From contig JBOZRQ010000053.1 in NCBI GenBank assembly GCA_050789255.1, forward strand, positions 26,690 to 90,689: a stretch of 64,000 bases of DNA, in the 5' to 3' direction. Source of the DNA: JBOZRQ01 sp050789255. Lineage in GTDB: Bacteria; Bacillota; Sulfobacillia; Symbiobacteriales; Symbiobacteriaceae. A model generated the notes under the pieces. The model was given only the letters and a program-made list of their open reading frames with translations, was not told the DNA's origin and searched no databases. This document shows, piece after piece, positions 61,216-64,000 of this stretch (within the stretch, counting starts at the first letter, position 1; each line of letters begins with the position of its first letter). The position numbers and the translations under genes were made by a program.

Positions 61216-61746
61216 TTAGGCCTTCTTGCTAACCTGAACCATAGAGGGCCGGACCGTCCGATCGCCCAGTCGGTATCCCTTCTGGAACTCCATCAGCACC
61301 ACGCCGTCTTCGTGCTCATCTGACTCCGCCGTCATGACAGCCTCGTGCAGATTGGGGTCGAAGGGCTGACCCACCGCCTCAATGGTGGTGACGCCTTCCT
61401 TCGCCAGGATGTCACGGAAGGAGCGAGCGGTCATCTCCACACCCTGACGGAGCTTTTCGTCCCCAGTGATCGTAGGCGTTGCCAACGCCCGGTCCAGGTT
61501 GTCCAGCACCGGCAGCAGGCTCACGACCAGCTTCTGGTTGGCGTAGACCGCAAGTTCCTCACGCTCACGAGCCACGCGTCGGCGGTAGTTCTCAAAGTCG
61601 GCCTGGGCTCGCAGCAATCGGTTGTTTAAATCTGCGATCTCTGCCCGGGCCCGCTCCAGGTCCTCGCCCTGCGCCCCGGACGGGGCATCGCCGAGGCCGT
61701 CGCCGGCCAGATCCTGAGCCCCTTGGTCCTTCTCATCTTCGAACAT
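61216..61746 (-). CDS. grpE: Nucleotide exchange factor GrpE
   Basis: A 176-residue co-chaperone releasing ADP from DnaK. Acidic N terminus (FEDEKDQGAQ), long coiled-coil helix (LERARAEIADLNNRLLRAQADFENYRRR, in pieces), and a C-terminal beta domain with FDPNLHEAVMTAESDEHEDGVVLMEFQKGYRLGDRTVRPSMVQVSK (in pieces). The ATG at 61746 has GAGGGGA upstream; the track-length start at 61779 would lie within the CIRCE operator. First gene of grpE-dnaK-dnaJ. Confidence 0.96.
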   Translation of the reverse strand: MFEDEKDQGAQDLAGDGLGDAPSGAQGEDLERARAEIADLNNRLLRAQADFENYRRRVAREREELAVYANQKLVVSLLPVLDNLDRALATPTITGDEKLRQGVEMTARSFRDILAKEGVTTIEAVGQPFDPNLHEAVMTAESDEHEDGVVLMEFQKGYRLGDRTVRPSMVQVSKKA

Positions 61747-61772
61747 GAACACCGGTCCCCTCAGGTTAGTTG

Positions 61773-61799
61773 TTAGCACTCAACCCTAATGAGTGCTAA
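61773..61799 (-). promoter_or_regulatory. CIRCE operator (HrcA site), perfect consensus
   Basis: TTAGCACTC, nine bases, GAGTGCTAA: an exact match to the CIRCE consensus, just downstream of the grpE promoter. HrcA bound here represses grpE-dnaK-dnaJ at normal temperature. Confidence 0.98.
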
Positions 61800-61813
61800 C
61801 GCATCCATACAAG

Positions 61814-61842
61814 AAAATAGCACTGGGGTTCTTCCCTGTCAA
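61814..61842 (-). promoter_or_regulatory. Sigma-A-type promoter of grpE-dnaK-dnaJ
   Basis: Minus-strand TTGACA (61837-61842), a 17-base spacer and TATTTT (61814-61819); the CIRCE lies about 15 bases downstream. Confidence 0.87.
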
Positions 61843-61920
61843 GACTGGGTGCGTCGATACCACCCCAAAGCGTGTGCCATCCTTTGCCGTTCTATCCGGA
61901 AAGGGTCTCCATGTTTCTAC

Positions 61921-61949
61921 TTGAAATCTTCTATCTATTATGGTATATT
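61921..61949 (+). promoter_or_regulatory. Promoter of the PilZ gene
   Basis: TTGAAA (61921-61926), a 17-base spacer and TATATT (61944-61949). The expected start at about 61956 lies upstream of the TTG at 61980 and excludes the longer frame beginning at 61872. Confidence 0.75.
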
Positions 61950-61979
61950 TTAGGAAACGATCGAAAGGGTGAGCATCTC

Positions 61980-62642
61980 TTGTTATGGCGTAAGCAGGAT
62001 GCCATCAGCTTTGCTGACGGGACGGGCGCCCCGGTAGATCTGCGGACCATGGTAGGCTCTACCGGTCGGCTGCTCTTCGCCACCAGCCCGGGTGGACACC
62101 AAATGGTTCACGTCCCCTGCAAGGTGCTCTCCGTCAGCCGCACAGACCTTGTCGTCGAACTTCACAGCCAGGAGGGGCCGCCGCAGAACGGCAGCGCTGT
62201 CATCCTCGAAGTTGCCCAGGCCACGGCCCTCGTGCAGTGCTTCACCTCGGTTCGCCGCCGGGGACCGGCAAATCGTGTCGCCCTCGCCATCCCCAGCCGT
62301 CCCCACGTCCTGCAGCGCCGGCGGTTTCCGCGCATCGACCTGTTCACCGGCGTCACCGTGCGATTTGCTGATGACGCGCTGGATGAGCTTCCGGCTCAAA
62401 TGATTAACCTTAGCGTCGACGGTGCCGCATTCGTTGTGGCGGAGCCGATCACCCCCGCGACCCGCCTGCTGGTCAACCTCAGCCCGATCGGCCTGCACCC
62501 CGCCGAAGCACCCGCGGCCGTGGTCCGATGCACCCCGTCGCCCAGTCATCTCTGGGTGGTCGGCATCAAGTTTCACCGCCTCAGCCCGGAGCAAGAACTC
62601 TACCTGGGCAAATACATATCGCTGCACACCGATTCCGTATGA
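61980..62642 (+). CDS. PilZ-domain protein (YcgR-like), probable cyclic-di-GMP receptor
   Basis: A 220-residue protein. The first 95 residues resemble the YcgR N-terminal (PilZN) domain: AISFADGTGAPVDLRTMVG, VVELHSQEGPPQNGSAVILEV. The C-terminal PilZ domain carries both binding motifs, QRRRFPRIDLF (RxxxR) and INLSVDGAAFVV ((D/N)xSxxG), so cyclic-di-GMP binding is expected. The start is a TTG six bases after AAGGGTGAG, downstream of a visible promoter. It lies within the heat-shock region, divergent from grpE and convergent with hrcA. YcgR-type proteins affect motility or surface polymers; the target is unknown. Confidence 0.87.
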   Translation: MLWRKQDAISFADGTGAPVDLRTMVGSTGRLLFATSPGGHQMVHVPCKVLSVSRTDLVVELHSQEGPPQNGSAVILEVAQATALVQCFTSVRRRGPANRVALAIPSRPHVLQRRRFPRIDLFTGVTVRFADDALDELPAQMINLSVDGAAFVVAEPITPATRLLVNLSPIGLHPAEAPAAVVRCTPSPSHLWVVGIKFHRLSPEQELYLGKYISLHTDSV

Positions 62643-62644
62643 GA

Positions 62645-62673
62645 ACACACCCGGCCAACCTGGCCGGGTGTGT
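62645..62673 (+). terminator. Hairpin between the PilZ gene and hrcA
   Basis: ACACACCCGGCCA and TGGCCGGGTGTGT form a perfect 13-base-pair stem with an ACC loop between the convergent stops. The T run is poor on both sides (CTGTCTATC), so termination efficiency is uncertain. Confidence 0.7.
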
Positions 62674-62677
62674 CTGT

Positions 62678-63709
62678 CTATCGACTGCGTTGTACTCCGT
62701 CGCCGAACTGCTTGGAGATGGAGTTCATGATCCCGACGACCCGAGCGTAATCCATGCGCTTCGGGCCAATGACCCCCATGCGCCCGATCACCTCGTCGCC
62801 CATGCGGTAGGTTGCAGAAATCACGCTGCAATCCGCCAGGTCCCGGACCCGGATCTCCTCGCCGATGCTGATCGAGACCGGGTGAACCTCATCGGCGGCC
62901 GACAGCACCTCGGTCACCACTTCCTCCCGCTCCAGCGCCGTCAGCAGGGCACGAACCTTGTCGACGTTGCGGAACTCAGGCTGGCCGAGAATGTTGGTGG
63001 TGCCGCCAAGGTAAACACGCTGCCGGTCCCCGGGCTCCATGCGATCCTCCAGGAACTGCAGAGCCTGCTCCAGCAGAACCCCGTACTTATGAAGCTCCCG
63101 ATTCAGCGTCCGGAGCGCCCCGCGAGAGAGCGTCTCCACAGGCTGCCCGCGCAGTTGTTCATTCAAGAGGTCAGACGCACGCTGGAGCTCCAGCATGGTC
63201 ACCTGAACCGGCAACTCAAGCACCTGGTTCTCCACGAAGCCGCTGTCGGTGATATAGATCAGAACGGCCTTGTCGGCCCCCAAGGGGACCAGCCGAAGCT
63301 CCTTGAAGTGCGCCTTGCCGATTTGCGGCCCAGCCACCACGGCTGTCAGCTGCGTTGTCTCGGAAAGCAGGCGGGCGGTCTCCCTGACCAGCAGGTCGAC
63401 CTCGCGGATCTTGCGCTCGAAGGTCCGGCGAATCATGTCCTGTTCTGCAGTGGAGGCGTCCCGGCTCTCCATCAGGCAGTCCACATAGTAGCGGTAGCCG
63501 CGATCCGAAGGGATACGGCCGGCCGACGTATGCGGCTGCTCCAGGTAGCCGAGATCCGTGAGGTCCGCCATCTCGTTGCGAATGGTGGCGGGGCTGACGC
63601 CAAGGTGGAACTTCCGGGCGATCGTGCGAGAGCCAACCGGTTCCGCCGTGGCTACGTAGTCTTCGATAATGGCTTGCAGGACTTTGCTCTTACGATCGTC
63701 CATGGTCAC
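62678..63709 (-). CDS. hrcA: Heat-inducible transcriptional repressor HrcA
   Basis: A 343-residue repressor of class I heat-shock genes. The N-terminal winged helix has RKSKVLQAIIEDYVATAEPVGSRTIARKFHLGVSPATIRNEMADLTDLGYLEQPHTSAGRIPSDRGYRYYVD, read in pieces, the family hallmark. A GAF-like domain and helical inserts follow; near the C terminus are GVIGPKRMDYARVVGIM and ISKQFG. The start is a GTG with GGGGGTGAG upstream (ATG at 63703 also in frame). It has its own promoter and a degenerate CIRCE, so it probably autoregulates. Normally the first gene of the dnaK operon; here it is separated by the PilZ gene. Confidence 0.97.
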   Translation of the reverse strand: MTMDDRKSKVLQAIIEDYVATAEPVGSRTIARKFHLGVSPATIRNEMADLTDLGYLEQPHTSAGRIPSDRGYRYYVDCLMESRDASTAEQDMIRRTFERKIREVDLLVRETARLLSETTQLTAVVAGPQIGKAHFKELRLVPLGADKAVLIYITDSGFVENQVLELPVQVTMLELQRASDLLNEQLRGQPVETLSRGALRTLNRELHKYGVLLEQALQFLEDRMEPGDRQRVYLGGTTNILGQPEFRNVDKVRALLTALEREEVVTEVLSAADEVHPVSISIGEEIRVRDLADCSVISATYRMGDEVIGRMGVIGPKRMDYARVVGIMNSISKQFGDGVQRSR

Positions 63710-63730
63710 AGGTGTCTCACCCCCGGCTTA

Positions 63731-63757
63731 TTGGCAATCGTCTTCTCGGAGTGCTAA
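63731..63757 (-). promoter_or_regulatory. Degenerate CIRCE operator upstream of hrcA
   Basis: On the minus strand: TTAGCACTC, nine bases, GATTGCCAA. The first arm is perfect and the second matches the consensus GAGTGCTAA in seven of nine positions. It lies just downstream of the hrcA promoter, the normal place for autoregulation. Confidence 0.78.
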
Positions 63758-63771
63758 CTTACCTCAGTATG

Positions 63772-63801
63772 AACATAGCACCGTGTCTCCAACCCAGTCA
63801 A
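63772..63801 (-). promoter_or_regulatory. Promoter of hrcA
   Basis: Minus-strand TTGACT (63796-63801), an 18-base spacer and TATGTT (63772-63777), about 65 bases before the GTG. Confidence 0.65.
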
Positions 63802-63818
63802 GTCAGCACATCCGAGAT

Positions 63819-63850
63819 ACAAAAACAGGACCCGGCCTATGCCGAGTCCC
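63819..63850 (-). terminator. Terminator of the tRNA-Pro transcript
   Basis: GGACTCGGC and GCCGGGTCC (minus strand, four-base loop, one mismatch) followed by TGTTTTTGT, about 80 bases past the tRNA. It also insulates the hrcA promoter. Confidence 0.82.
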
Positions 63851-63859
63851 ATTTCGTAC

Positions 63860-64000
<141 letters not shown>

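Overview
The window is a GC-rich (my impression, about 60-65%), densely coded bacterial chromosome segment with frequent GTG/TTG starts and strong GGAGG-type ribosome binding sites. It carries the conserved Bacillota block hrcA / grpE-dnaK-dnaJ / prmA-rsmE / rpsU-yqeY / floA / yqfC-yqfD-phoH-pgpH-ybeY-dgkA-cdd-era, including the sporulation genes yqfC and yqfD. CIRCE heat-shock operators and the yqfCD pair point to a GC-rich, spore-forming Bacillota; a Symbiobacterium-like lineage is my inference and was not tested by any search. No insertion sequence, prophage, CRISPR array or rRNA was seen.

Left part (1-25.6 kb), accessory: a two-component system cut by the left edge; a zinc-ribbon membrane protein; a nucleotidyltransferase-like gene and a MATE exporter; two small lipoproteins and an ASCH-domain gene that seems to start at AUA; namA and mgtE; then an unusual locus in which a 961-residue protein fusing two peptide-type ABC permeases faces an ArsR-type regulator, an ABC-ATPase remnant without Walker A and a DUF4173-like membrane protein. 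A complete glycine betaine uptake operon (ATPase with CBS domains, binding protein, permease) follows under a clear sigma-A promoter. Next come a VOC protein, an ABC-2 exporter pair, an SRPBCC protein, two tiny membrane proteins flanking a non-coding segment rich in inverted repeats, and an alpha/beta hydrolase.

Middle part (25.6-46 kb): the era-cdd-DUF502-dgkA-ybeY-pgpH-phoH-yqfD-yqfC run on the minus strand (RNA maturation, cyclic-di-AMP turnover, lipid and cytidine salvage, sporulation). On the plus strand are a CapA-like lipoprotein, a beta-propeller-like lipoprotein and a protein resembling a PD-(D/E)XK nuclease without its active site. Then come the membrane-microdomain genes nfeD-floA plus a small anchored partner, and a molybdoenzyme neighbourhood (molybdopterin oxidoreductase, diguanylate cyclase, HAD phosphatase, MoCF protein, 4Fe-4S protein).

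Right part (46-64 kb): HIT-rpsU-yqeY; an Eis-like acetyltransferase and ddl; the prmA-rsmE-DUF309-EamA operon; a drug-exporter-like ABC system (one permease, two ATPases) behind a promoter with a perfect TetR-type palindrome; two secreted or anchored proteins; and the heat-shock locus dnaJ, dnaK, grpE (perfect CIRCE), a divergent PilZ gene and hrcA (degenerate CIRCE). The window ends inside a tRNA-Pro(CGG).
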